Source: Microvelia longipes
Taxonomy: Eukaryota; Arthropoda; Insecta; Hemiptera; Veliidae
Length of the DNA: 64,000 nucleotides
Reading direction: 5' to 3'
NCBI GenBank assembly: GCA_018340805.1
Contig: JACMZG010001911.1
Coordinates: forward strand, 35,613,248 to 35,677,247
Shown here: piece by piece, positions 25,681 to 47,960 of the stretch
Numbering within the stretch: position 1 is the stretch's first letter
Layout: each line of letters opens with the position of its first letter
Program-made: the position numbers and the translations under genes
Notes under the pieces: generated by a model
The model's input: the letters and a program-made list of their open reading frames with translations, nothing else
Databases searched by the model: none
What the model was told of the DNA's origin: nothing

Positions 25681-25814
25681 AGCAAAAATTTAAGTTTTAA
25701 CACTTAAATTGTCTTTAATAAACAACTGAATTTATTTAAAATGAGTTGAAATTCTGGCTTCGGATTTTTATTGCTAAGTTGTATAAAGTTTTATATAAGG
25801 ATATAAATTGAAAA

Positions 25815-26045
25815 ATCGGGTACGGGGTACCTCGGAACTTTTCATCATCACATCGGATTCGCTACAGTCATCCTCCCTACTTCCGAGTCGCTTTGCTTGT
25901 TCTCAGTATAATGCAAGTCGTTAAATTTATACTGAAACACCTCTTTAGACTCGCCTCGCTTGTCCTCAGATAGGAAGTACATTCTTTTATTCCCAGCGGT
26001 TACCCATCCAGGCAATGACCAAAATCGATGCTCCTTAACTTTTTA
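25815..26045 (-). mobile_element. 5S-like SINE segment plus tail (inverted copy)
   Basis: Minus-strand reading: 5S-like GGATGGGTAACCGCTGGGAA (from 26013-25994), CTGAGGACAAGCGAGGCG, a second tail unit, then AAAAGTTCCGAGGTACCCCG. The CGAGC/CGAAGC tail unit occurs twice. Confidence 0.6.
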
Positions 26046-26135
26046 TGATCCAACAAAATTAATAAATATACTTCTTGTATTGGAACAAGAATGGTGTCTC
26101 CCTCCAATAAGCCGACTCGTGTGAGTTATTTATGA

Positions 26136-26600
26136 TTTTTTCCCTCATTTATAACGGAGGCATATAGGGAAAGTTGTGTTTGCAAAAAAAAACGAAACCT
26201 GGATGTCACCTGAATTGTCCATCTTAAATAGTTTATATATATGTGTATGTGTCTATTATCATCAGTTATCATAGTTGTGCTATCCGGAAAGTAATTTTAT
26301 GACTTCACTAACCCGCAATAATGACTAAGCAAGAATTTCGAAAAATCACAAAAACGCAAAAACTTAATGCGATCAATTTGAAATTTGGCACGCATGTATA
26401 AGACTAACATAAGTGCCCAGTTTTATCTTATTATCAGCATTAGTTCATTTTTTTCGAATGACTAGTATAAGTTCTTTAAAAAATTGTAAAAAATCGAAAA
26501 ATATACTATTGAGTAGAAATTCGGTACAACTTTACACCGTTACGTAATAAATAAGTACTCCAAGTTTCGTTTCAATACAAGTATGTCTATAATTTGTATT
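26136..26600 (+). repeat. Composite retroposon part 1 only
   Basis: CCTCATTTATAACGGAGGCA through ATCTTATTATCAGCATTAGT to AAATAAGTACTCCAAG. Matches 24905-25440 but lacks the 5S and tail parts. It runs into an inverted family C fragment at 26604. Confidence 0.6.
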
Positions 26601-26603
26601 GTA

Positions 26604-26700
26604 TGTATGTATGTACGAGATTTTGTTCCTAGGCGTTTCTATACGACTTGATAACATTCGAACGCTTTCTCGGATCGAAATGAAATAAAAATAGTTTGTT
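26604..26700 (-). repeat. Repeat family C, inverted
   Basis: Minus strand: TTTCGATCCGAGAAAGCGTT, ATCAAGTCGTATAGAAACGC, then CATACATACATAC. Joined directly to part 1 of the composite retroposon. Confidence 0.45.
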
Positions 26701-27029
26701 TTTGAAACAATATTTGTGCAAACATAGACCTTGATTTAAACATTTCAAAATTCGCATATATCGTTGCAGTATGCCTCTTAAATAAACTATAAATATGACA
26801 AACTGATATAAGACAACAACCATGGGACCATAGAAAAGAGCGGGGACCGCAATACGGCCCCCAGCTCTACCTCCCGTACCGGCCAAGAGGCCAAAGGCTT
26901 TTGTTTTTTAGCGAATATCCTTTGGAATTAAATTCGCTTGTTTCCGTGCTTAGCAACAATCCTGGTAGGGACGATAATTTTTTAGTGTTTTTTATACATT
27001 ATATAAGTTTAAGACTACTAAATATTTTT

Positions 27030-27325
27030 GGCGCGGTGGTCCGCATGTCGGGCGAATTTTATTTGGAATGCGTGTTTGAGTGCTTAACAACCCATTTCTT
27101 GCTTAAAGTTCCAGTTTATGCTTTAGAACCTAAGCAGTTACTCAATTGCCAAGCACTGCTTGTAACTCATTTTGTCCGTATTTTTAAAGGAAATGCTCTG
27201 AAGCCTTTAAAAATGAACAGTACTACAGAACTAAGCTTTAAACTAGTGCAAATAATAGTTTGTACTGCTAATTTTATAGGCATAGTTTTGTATAACCAAC
27301 TGGATAATTATGCGCATTTTTAAGT
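27030..27325 (-). repeat. Repeat family B copy, inverted, longest
   Basis: GCGGTGGTCCGCATGTCGGG, CGAATTTTATTTGGAATGCG at the left and TATAACCAACTGGATAATTA, TGCGCATTTTT at the right. It fills the 140-codon open frame at 26901-27323, which is therefore repeat sequence rather than a gene. Confidence 0.55.
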
Positions 27326-27982
27326 ATTACAAAGTATTAGGTATTTCTGGCAAAAAAAGTTTTTATTATTTTATTTATCTGTTAATTTGAATAGATTAAT
27401 CTGTCTGTGGATGAAGAGAAAAAGAATACTTCCACAACTGCGATTATAACACAGGATCGTAGACAAACATTATCGCTAAAATGACAAATTATATTCAATA
27501 AATTTAGTTAAAAAATAGAAATAATTGAAACCAAAAACCTAGTATGACCCTATTATAAATAATATTCAGGTTTAGTTTACCTTGTTAGTAAAATGTTTCA
27601 AGAAAGTTCAGCGGGTATAGTGTTACTTCGTGTTAACAAGGCGTTTATAAAACCCATCCTACTTCCATGTTTTTTACTGTTATGGCCCATCTAATGTTAA
27701 AAAAGTCAAAATAATGATAAGTAAAACTCTTGATTTTACCTATTAATTAAAAATTATAATTAGCGAATGTTTTTTGGTAGCAGTTATTTAGGTCAGACAA
27801 TATCCATTAAGCTTGCGTAGGTAGCTAAGAGACTGGGTAATGGGTAAGGTCAGTGATAGTGATCCTCCTTAAATCCAGAGCCCGACCAACAAGTCAAAAA
27901 CGGAGGATAATATTGTTAATACTTGCTTAATGTTATATTAAGTGGTAACACTGCGTGATTCAGAGTATTGCCGTCAGTATAC

Positions 27983-27987
<5 letters not shown>

Positions 27988-28062
<75 letters not shown>
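27988..28062. repeat. (TA)n microsatellite
   Basis: Pure TA run. Confidence 0.95.
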
Positions 28063-28065
<3 letters not shown>

Positions 28066-28180
28066 GTATCAGGAAACCAAATTAAATTGAACCCAACTTA
28101 AAATTGAACATAAGCGTCATTTGCAAGATTAAGTAAAAATACTATGTGCCTATTTCCTCTAAAACATAGTTTTTACTTTT

Positions 28181-28690
28181 CCTCATCCATAGCGTAGATG
28201 TATAGGAAAAGTATTCTTTCAAATTAAATAATTTTTTATGACGTCATTAATCCACAAAAATGGCTTAGCAAAAATTTGGTAAATTTATAAAACGCGGTAA
28301 AATTTGACGATCAGTTTGAGATTTCGCACGTACGTCTGCGTCAAGTTTTATCTCATTATTAGCATTAGATCAATTTTTATAGAATGACTTATATATGTTA
28401 TTTAAAAAAATTAAAAAAAATATCTAAAGGAGTTAATTTTTATTATGTAATAAATAATCATTCTTTTAGTTCCAATGCAGCCAGTATGTCTACGATTTTT
28501 ATTGGGTCAAAAAAAGTTGAGCAGATGATGAAAAAAGATTATCAAAAAAAGCAATCGAGATGAGTGCCTGAATGGGTGACCGCTAACCGCATAGAGAAAA
28601 ACGAATGTATTTACTTATTACGTCTGAGGACGATTGAAGCGAATCTGATGTGTTGAGAAAAAGTTCCGAGGTACCCCGTTCCCGAATTTT
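28181..28690 (+). mobile_element. Composite 5S-containing retroposon, second copy (shorter)
   Basis: CCTCATCCATAGCGTAGATG start, GACGTCATTAATCCACAAAA, ATCTCATTATTAGCATTAGA, then 5S-like GAGTGCCTGAATGGGTGACC at 28558-28580, then CTGAGGACGATTGAAGCGAA and GTTCCGAGGTACCCCGTTCC. Same order as the copy at 24905 with an internal deletion. Confidence 0.6.
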
Positions 28691-29109
28691 CACAATACTG
28701 AATTGTTTTGATTCCATTCTATTTTTAATTAAGGCTCCTCTTGAAAGCATACATAATGAAATTTGTAAAATGTTCATAAGGCATATAGTATAACCGAGGG
28801 AACTGAACATAAACCCGGCGGCACTTTGTGGTTGCCACGCAGTTACATGATTGTTGTCTCAAAGCTGTTGGTCGAATTAGCAGTTTTGTAATTATTATTT
28901 GTCGAAAAACATGATTTCTTTACACAGTGTTGTATATGACAGACGTGTTTAACGTAACTAGTTGTACATTTGTGTTACATTTCGGTCACGAAGATAACTA
29001 TTCGTGGTATTGTGAATTTTTGAAATTTTTGCAGAGTCATCATTTATGTCAATGACGTCATTAATATTTCAAAAACAGCTGTGTTCTTAAGAATAATGAG
29101 GTCGCCTTT

Positions 29110-29296
<187 letters not shown>

Positions 29297-29946
29297 ATCT
29301 CATAAGCACTTTCTGATTCGTTAAAATTAAAAGAGCATAAAAGCATGAAATTTCGTACCATGCCTGACAGAGTATTTTATTTAATATATTCTAATATATT
29401 AAATTAAATTCGGTTTCTAAATCGAATCACCCATATGTTGAGAAATGTTTCAGAAAATACAAAATCCATACCTATAAATAATTCTGGTTTGTTTTTATTT
29501 TTTTTAACTTTTATGTAATTATTTATTAAAATTGTTTTTCTCTAAAGTCCTTGAGTTGTTAATAATAAACAAAATTAGTTAAAAAGTTTACTTAAGTTAA
29601 TTTATTTAGTTATAATTTAATAATTATGTCTCTAATACTTTCATCGTGAAACTAATTACATAAAACACTCAGTGAAATTAAAAAAAAATATTCAGTGATC
29701 AAGAATAAATCATTAATTTTATTCTTCGGGTACAGTGTTTGCTTTTTGTTTTTTTAGCTATGCTAATTCCAGGGATTGCATCGTCACGAGCAGGAGGATG
29801 TTAAATTTAAATATTAGTAAAACCAAACAAGTTTTTACGACAAATACAAAATCGTAGCACAATTTATTATTAGCATAATAAGTAATGCTAATAATTATAT
29901 TAGCATTAACTATTTTTTTATTAATGCGTATAAAAATATAAAATAT

Positions 29947-30440
29947 TGGGAGCATGGTACCTCGGAATTTTTCCTTACCTTATTAGGTTTGGTACGACCG
30001 TCCATGCAACTTCGGATTCGCTTCGCCCATTTTCCAATGATATCAATAATAAATTGATATCAATATATCAATTTAATAAACTGCGTAGGCTTCCGCGGTT
30101 ATTGTCATGAAGATTTAGGTCTTCCGGTGGTGACCGCGTCAATGTAGTTGAAGAATCCGACGTTAGGACGACGCATTCCGACGTTCAGTTTTGTAGAGCA
30201 TTGTGTTTCTATCCATGATGTCCTACATACCTGAAGATGCCTCCCACAGTGGAAGCGAAACGTCGGATTCTTCATCTACATTGACGTGGTCACCACCGGA
30301 AGACCTAAATCTTCAATATATCAATTTATTATATCTTTGGACTTGCTTCGCTAGTCCTCAACAGGTCTATCTGTCTTATTTAATCTGTTTTATTCCCAAC
30401 AGTCATCCATCCACCTACTGACTAAGCTCGATGCTATATT
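29947..30440 (-). mobile_element. 5S-like SINE copy interrupted by a foldback insertion
   Basis: Tail part (GGTACCTCGGAATTTTTCC, ACTTCGGATTCGCTTCGCCC) at 29955-30032 and 5S part (minus strand GGTGGATGGATGACTGTTGG) at 30395-30420 are separated by the element at 30076-30312. Confidence 0.6.
30060..30328. mobile_element. Foldback insertion with hammerhead-like core and 16-bp direct repeats
   Basis: Flanked on both sides by TCAATATATCAATTTA (30060-30075, 30313-30328), a candidate target-site duplication. Inside are 56-bp inverted arms (30109-30164 and 30259-30314), about 95% identical. Next to the right arm is CCTGAAGATGCCTCCCACAG followed by GCGAAACGTC. This arrangement (CTGA.GA, short stem, CGAAAC, GTC) is seen in Penelope-like element termini, which can carry hammerhead ribozymes. 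A diverged copy of the right arm is at 52979-53070. Confidence 0.6.
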
Positions 30441-31868
30441 TATTGAAGAGACTTGAATTTCGTACTGATAAGCAATAAATAAATATAAAGAGTTCCCTAT
30501 AATTCCTCTAACATGCCCGTAAACTCATTTTGTAAAAATGAAAACTCATCTTCGATAGTAAGTCTAGGATTCTAAACGCATTCAGCCGATTTGTAATAAT
30601 AATTTAATTTAATTAATTAAATAATTAATATTTAATTATTTTAATTTAATTAAATAATAATTTCTAAGGGTTATGTTTAAATAGGAATATGAAATGATAT
30701 AATCATAATTGAAGTGGTTGACCAAGTAAAACAAGATTAAGAGGTGTCAGATTAAGATTTTTTAAAAAGGATTCTGAATACGGGCTTAAGTCTAAGAGAA
30801 ATAATAAATACCTTTAAAAATATTTATCCGTGACCGAGGTAGCATAAGCAGGTAAATTACATTCTTATGTTTAGGTTAAATTATTTGGCTTTTATTATTT
30901 GTTTCAGATCATAAAAGATGCGGATTCACGCTAAAGTAAACTTAAGCGTTTCATCAGAGCAACAAATTGTAAATCTACAGGATAATTTGAATGATTTCTT
31001 TCTTCTTATTAATGCTGTTGTAATCTCATGTAAGTAAAATTCTTTCCCATGCCATATATTGACAATATCACATATCAATATGTGATATATTATGCGGTTT
31101 TACATATTTTAATCTTTTACTGAAGATGGAGTTTTTTCCAATGGCTTTTTCCGATGGCGTTAGTTTATGTATTGCTATGGATTTGTCCCTGTCCTTTTAG
31201 GACTGTTCACCTTTAGATGATATTAATTAAAATACAAATGGTTAATGAAAACAAATAAAAACTAGGTGTGTTTTATGATGTAAGGTTAAGGTTAAGACTT
31301 AAAACGTCCCGAACTACATCTCTCCTCTCCCGGGTTCGAGAAGTGACTTAGATTACAAGGAGTAAGGTACCTAAACTTAAGGGTTCTTGACCTAAACATT
31401 TGACCTTTATTAAGTATTTAAACCTCTAAATTGATCCGGCAATGAATCATAGCCTGTCTAGATCTAGATTATATTTACTATTTACACCAATTATACACCT
31501 AATTATATACTAACTAATTTAAATCACCAATAATCGAACACTCAAATGTCCATTATATGTAAGCCTGTTAACGAATAAGACTCCGTAGCCATAACGTGGA
31601 ATGCATATATTACCTAATATATGTGGTGAGTAAATATATCGATTCATAACCATTTAATTATAACGGCCACTCTCATTTTTTGTGATGACACCAGTATACT
31701 TTACCCACAACACACAGTCACGATTGTCAAGAATTAAATTCCAGCGTATACGCCACATTCTGGTTTACACTAAAACTTTAGATGTAACTTCTTGTTTAGT
31801 TTCTTCTTGTTTATAACTTCTTGTTTAGTTCATAAACGTTAATAAGTACATTAAAAAGTGAAAAGGTT
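30441..31868. other. Intergenic, nothing recognised
   Basis: No gene, RNA or defined repeat seen on either strand. Confidence 0.4.
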
Positions 31869-31961
31869 TATAAAAGAAGACAGCAGTCAAATATAGTTGA
31901 AAAAACAACTACCTAGGTAGTTGTTTTTCAACTATATTTGGACTGCTGTCTTCTTTTATAA
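31869..31961. repeat. Near-perfect 93-bp palindrome at the broken end of the mariner copy
   Basis: Arms of about 42 bp around a central ACCTAGGT. The right arm is contiguous mariner coding sequence (...RRGYKRRQQS); the left arm is its inverted copy. Looks like a snap-back duplication at a break. Confidence 0.85.
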
Positions 31962-32340
31962 CCACGTCTTCTGGTTTTCACGTCATAACCATAAACCCAC
32001 GATTCGTCACCAGTTATGACCCTCTGGAGCAAATTTACCTCCGTATGCCACAGTCAACATTCGGAATGCATCCGCGCACTTAATTTCGTTTTTTACACAA
32101 AATTTGATATACGTTCTTTGATCCATTTTTTTGAATAGGTAAAAATCGAAGACGATCCAAAACACGTGCAAGCAAAGCAGCTGTCAACAATTAAGTGAAC
32201 ATTCAAAATGGCCGAGGTTGTCGGTATAAGTGAGAGGCATGAGCACCAACATAATGCCACAAAAAAATTGAAATTCGAATATACGTAACCCGCGAAAATT
32301 CAAAATTTGCGATACTTTTTGAACACACCTCGTATATAGT
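31950..32340 (-). mobile_element. mariner-type DNA transposon, internally deleted
   Basis: Read on the minus strand, the element starts near 32338 with ACGAGGTGTGTTCAAAAAGT, a typical insect mariner terminal repeat. An ATG at 32126 opens MDQRTYIKFCVKNEIKCADA, FRMLTVAYG, a mariner transposase N-terminus. This is then joined out of frame to LLQRVITGDESWVYGYDVKT, the catalytic-domain block containing the first Asp, so about a hundred residues between them are deleted. It ends at the palindrome at 31869-31961 and the other terminal repeat is absent. Non-autonomous and dead. Confidence 0.8.
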
Positions 32341-32344
32341 TGGC

Positions 32345-33540
32345 AGAGGGCGCAGTTCCTGACAATACCCTTTTCGTTTCATTCATTAATTTCAACTGTT
32401 TGGTCCTGCATCGATGGAGGTTAAACTGCTGCAATTATTACAACTGCAAAAATCTGCTATGATTTATATCCACGGACATCTCAGAATTGAATTATATCAC
32501 AAAAATAACAGAAGAGCTATAAAACTTGTTCACACAGCTGCACGCCGCCATGATGAAAAAGCTGATGATTGCCTCTCTATTTAAATGAGGCCCTTTAGTA
32601 TTGCCAACCTAACAACTTCACTTTGAAACGCCAATGACCGTATCCAAAACTGATATGACTTGACGGGACAGAAGAGTTGATATCCTTGCTTTTAGAACCA
32701 AAGACTGGGCGGTGAGTTTATTTTTTACCGCGCAAGTGGTTTTTGTTAAGAATATAATATGGGTAGCGAGCGGTATTTTTTTAATTATACATTGACATTA
32801 TAATTTTTCATCACGTGAACTAAAAATAGTTCTTTGGTAAAAAACACTTTGTTTTGATACTTTCTTCTGTGTTCTAACACAGGAATAAGTCTCTCTCAAT
32901 CTTAAGTAATGAATTTGAATACATCTCTATACTGTCGGAAATAAAATACAAATTATACCATCTCTTAATAAATAGCACAACAGATACAATTCTACCATCA
33001 TGAACTATAAACGTATTGATATAAGCTTCAATTTGCTTTGCAATCGCATAGATCAGTAATAGATCAATGCTAGGTTATATTGAGGAGCATATATACCAAA
33101 TACACAATATATATACTTCTTGGTTGTATTTAGGTACAAGATTAACCTAGCTTACTTTACGCTTGGCTTTAAAAATAAAAAAATCATATTGTTAGCTTCA
33201 TCATATAATTTCTTTGCTCTATCAAGTTTCATAGCGTTGAAAAGCTCTGTTAAGTAAGATTTATTGTTCCGTATTTTCAAAGAACACAACGATGTTTTAT
33301 TCTTAGAGGTATAATACAATACAATAGTAGATAAGTAGGCTGTTAAGTCAAATAAATCGACATAGGAGCCTTAAGTGTTTGTGATCTTGACCTAAATAAC
33401 TACTTATTTCATTTATTCTATGTGAAAAGGCCAGAAAAAGTATAATATGTTATGCAACTAGGCACCATAATGTAATTTGATAGAAAAGTTTTATAAATCA
33501 TATAACTTCTATCATCTATAATGATAGAAAGTTTTATAGT
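32345..33540. other. Intergenic, nothing recognised
   Basis: No supported feature on either strand. Confidence 0.4.
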
Positions 33541-33675
33541 CGAAGGCGAGGGCGGTCTATAAAAATTACCTACCGAGGTGCAAGCCGAGGCTGGTAATTA
33601 ACCTTTTAACTGAAGGAGCGAAGCGGAGTCAGGCAAATAGCGTATAGACTGCAGAGGCGGAGCCGATGCAGGAAA
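33541..33675 (+). repeat. GC-rich array of four ~35-bp units
   Basis: GAAGGCGAGGGCGG, GAGGTGCAAGCCGAGGCTGG, GAAGGAGCGAAGCGGAGTCA and GAGGCGGAGCCGATGCAGG follow one another at about 35-bp steps in AT-rich DNA. Diverged tandem repeat; no coding sense. Confidence 0.5.
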
Positions 33676-33790
33676 TTGCTAGCTCTACTCTGCAATGTTC
33701 TTCGCTGCATAGTGGCAACGCTATTTTATCTACTTACGGCAGAAAATAATGTTATGTTAATCGGTGATAGCAAAATTATAAGATTACTAT

Positions 33791-33794
<4 letters not shown>

Positions 33795-33841
<47 letters not shown>

Positions 33842-33859
33842 ATATAATATATATAATAT
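33795..33859. repeat. (TA)n microsatellite
   Basis: TA run with two phase breaks. Confidence 0.95.
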
Positions 33860-34114
33860 CCATAGCAATTCAACTTTTAGTTATTAGTACTTTATGAAAG
33901 TTTGTTTAAATCCGTCAATCATTCGTTCAACCAAAAAAAAAAAAATTGAACCAATCATATGATTCGAAGATAACATATATTCTTACAAAGAATTAAATCT
34001 AATAATATACTCGTAAATAAACGTATTACACGTCAAATTAAATTAAATGGCTTTCTGCTATTACTTTTCTAAGCTTTAATTAAACTTAGGTTATAACACT
34101 TTAAACATTATGTT

Positions 34115-34352
34115 ATCTTAGGATTTTGAGGACAAGCGAAGCGAGTCCGAAGTCTTAATACCAAACACTTTGGATCAATATCATATCTAAAGTCAAGCGT
34201 AGCGAGACCGAATAATGCTACTTTAATCTTTGGATAATCATGATATTCAGTCAAGGTCTAACACCTTAAGAGTTGGCTAACCATGACATTTTATGGACGA
34301 GCGAAGCGAGTCCGAAGTGGGGAAGAAAAGCTCTGAGGTACCCCGTACCCTA
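34115..34352 (+). repeat. 5S-SINE tail units, three in tandem
   Basis: GACAAGCGAAGCGAGTCCGA (34132), GTCAAGCGTAGCGAGACCGA (about 34193) and GGACGAGCGAAGCGAGTCCG (34296), ending CTCTGAGGTACCCCGTACCC. No 5S part is present. Confidence 0.6.
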
Positions 34353-34939
34353 TTTTTTTTATTCTATAATAAATAACTCTATAGCAAAGTTATTTTGAAA
34401 TATGAGATAAGGAAATTTAGCAACAACTTCAGCAGGTTGTTGCTGAATCAGCTTAGCCTGATACTGCTTCTAACTTAAATTAAGTTTTTTTTATATAATT
34501 TAAATAGAGCCACGAAGCTAATAGTCCAATTGGTTTATTAATTTAACTTCCAAACTGTATTTGTTCGACTTTAAAAAAAAGTTATTTTCTAATTGAAAAG
34601 TTTTTCTAGCAGGACTAAATGAGAATTTAACGTGACAATAATTTTTAGCAGTTGAACTGAAACTATTGTTTGGTTTAGTTCTAATTGCCGTATAAAAATA
34701 AATATATACTACGTTGCCCTGCTCCATGAACGTTCACTTCGTAAGTTACACTGTAATTAATGAGTAACTTTATTTTCAGCAACTGGAAGTATTTCCTAAT
34801 TTTTTATTACTTGATCGGAAGATAAGAAATTGAATAAGAGATTGAAGAGTAGGTTGAAAAATTATGACGCGGAGGTCCGTAATATATTTATCTTATAGAT
34901 GATTATACATCATATGGAACAACATTAACTGCACTTATT

Positions 34940-35145
34940 TAAAGCTCAGTATATGCTGAGTATTTTTTGCGCATTTTTTTAAAAGAATTCAAAAAAATAA
35001 ATAATAATTTGTGACGCTACTGCTCAGGTTATTAAATTTATAAATCGAACATTTATCTAAAATTGGATTAATAAGCAAAAAAGCGCGCATTTTAAACAAT
35101 TGCGACCAGCTTGTGGATCTCCGTGCCAGAATGATTTGGTTACTT
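34940..35145 (+). repeat. Repeat family B copy
   Basis: TTGCGCATTTTTTTAAAAGA, GACGCTACTGCTCAGGTTAT, GCGCGCATTTTAAACAATTG, CAGCTTGTGGATCTCCGTGC. Confidence 0.5.
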
Positions 35146-36182
35146 AACGTACCCGTAATATTATTTTACTAAACCGAACAAAAATTTAAATAAATGTCCT
35201 AAAAAATTATCTTCATCCTCCGATAATTGTTCACGGGATCAAATCATCTGTACTATAACCACTTGACTATTTAGAAAAATACTAGTCTTAAAACTATTCG
35301 TATAGTACTTAAGGTATTCTTTACTCACTATAACGTTCCGTACTAAATTTCTTTTTTGTAAACAGTGCTTTCTGGTTATTTAGGGTTGCATAAACTAGAA
35401 CTATTTTTTTCTTTTTAATGGCCTTTAGTTTTTTCGTTTTTTTTCCAAAGGAAATTCGCTAAAAGTATTCGTATTAAGAATATTATGTTCAGTTTTTCCA
35501 GCTTATCCATAATGTATAGAATCGGACTTTCCTTATTAGTTAGAAGAAAAATCTTTGAATATGTAAACAATTATAACATAAATAAGGGTTATTTTTTGAG
35601 CAAAAAATATAGATGGGAGGAATGAAACACACAAATAGAGGAAGGGGGTGAATAGACAGCTGAGGAAGGTGAATTAGGATGGGAAATGAGATGTCCATGG
35701 TGCAGCAAATGAAATGATATGGGAATTTCACAAGATAAAAATCTAGGAAACTTACGTTAAAAATAATAGTTACTGTATATCTTTTTTAAAAATATAAAGG
35801 ACCCTAAACATTTTAAATGGGTTATGGTTAATGTCACCTTGGTCAATAATATCTATGGCTACTTTCCCAATAAACCGTTTTCGAATTATAGGTTGATATA
35901 TATGTAATTACATTTTGGAAATAAGATATTTATTGCAGAATCTTTCATATGATTGGAATACTAATTCTAGCTGGATTCTTAGTGATAAAAAACAAGCTGG
36001 TCACAAAGTGGTAAAGTCAATATTAGGCTTGATTATTATACTTGAAAAAGCTCTAGATTTCTAAGTAGAGGTAATTTTAACCAAAAAAGTATAAGCGGTC
36101 AACTTGCTTGGTGGTCTATCACCTCTCCCTAAGTACTATCACTACTACTAAGAAAAATTATGTTGGCAATTTGATTTTGCAG
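35146..36182. other. Upstream of first recognised Amt exon
   Basis: The missing Amt N-terminal exon should lie here or further left. Only one weak candidate was seen (35937-35982, see findings). Confidence 0.4.
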
Positions 36183-46973
<10,791 letters not shown>

Positions 46974-47075
46974 AATGATATAAATTATGATTTAGAATTA
47001 TTTTAGAAATTTTACTTTAAGTAATAATAATATGATTGTTATTTTACTTATATGTATATGATTAAATTTATTATA

Positions 47076-47081
47076 AATAAA
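47076..47081 (+). terminator. Candidate Amt polyadenylation signal
   Basis: First AATAAA after the Amt stop, 103 bases downstream. In DNA this AT-rich the hexamer is common by chance, so other sites are possible. Confidence 0.4.
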
Positions 47082-47906
47082 TGTTACTTACAACTACTTT
47101 TGTCAATATTTTTAATATTTATATATATTTTTAATAATATAGTGTAAAATAAAACGTAATAATAGCTCACAAAATAGCTGTGAAAATTATTGCAATATTG
47201 AAAAATACTAAATACTTTAAATATAATTGTTGATGGTAGACATGAGCCAAATAATAAGGTTTTAATTGCAAGCCCAATTTAAGAGCCATTAAATGGCCAA
47301 AAAGACAAATTATTTGTGGTGAAAATAACTTAAGTTGAAAACAAAAAGTTTTTCATCTAGTATATTAGTGTTTCGAAATTAATAATTTTAACTGTTATTT
47401 TTTCTTAAGTCGTGAATAAAATTAATTAGAAGCATTATGAAGATAAGTTAGTATTGAATGTACTCAGACATTTAAGGTATATAATTAAAATATATTTGAA
47501 ACAAAAAAATCTAGACCTTTATTGTTATAACAATTAAATATTATTCCATTATTTTAAAAAGGAACTCCACACAAGAAAAGGATTCGAGGCTGGTGGTCAA
47601 GTTGAGTTATGTCAAGCTGGTTTAATGCTCAACTCATTTATACTAGCTACCAGTTTTACAGACAATAATTGATGATTTATTATATATTTAAAGCAACATC
47701 TTGCAAAATCGTACACTAGGAAAAAAATCCCATTTTATATGTTAAAATGCAGTCAATTTACCTGTAAAGTGTCTTGTATCCCAGTTTTTGCAATTTTATA
47801 GTTGGATTCAGGTAATACATGAAATGCATGCATGTTTAAATAGATTCATTATCCTTCAATCTTAGAATCAAGTTTTGCCAGTTCATATTTTAATCAGGGT
47901 GATATA

Positions 47907-47960
47907 AAGATTATGTAGTATACCACATAAAGATTATGTGGTATACTACATAATCTTTGG
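47907..47960. repeat. Palindrome, 24-bp arms
   Basis: AAAGATTATGTAGTATACCA ... and its exact inverse ... TGGTATACTACATAATCTTT, separated by a few bases. Confidence 0.85.

Noticed and set aside
26901..27323. 140-codon open frame
   Set aside because: Covered by an inverted family B repeat from 27030. No motif, and the other copies do not keep the frame.
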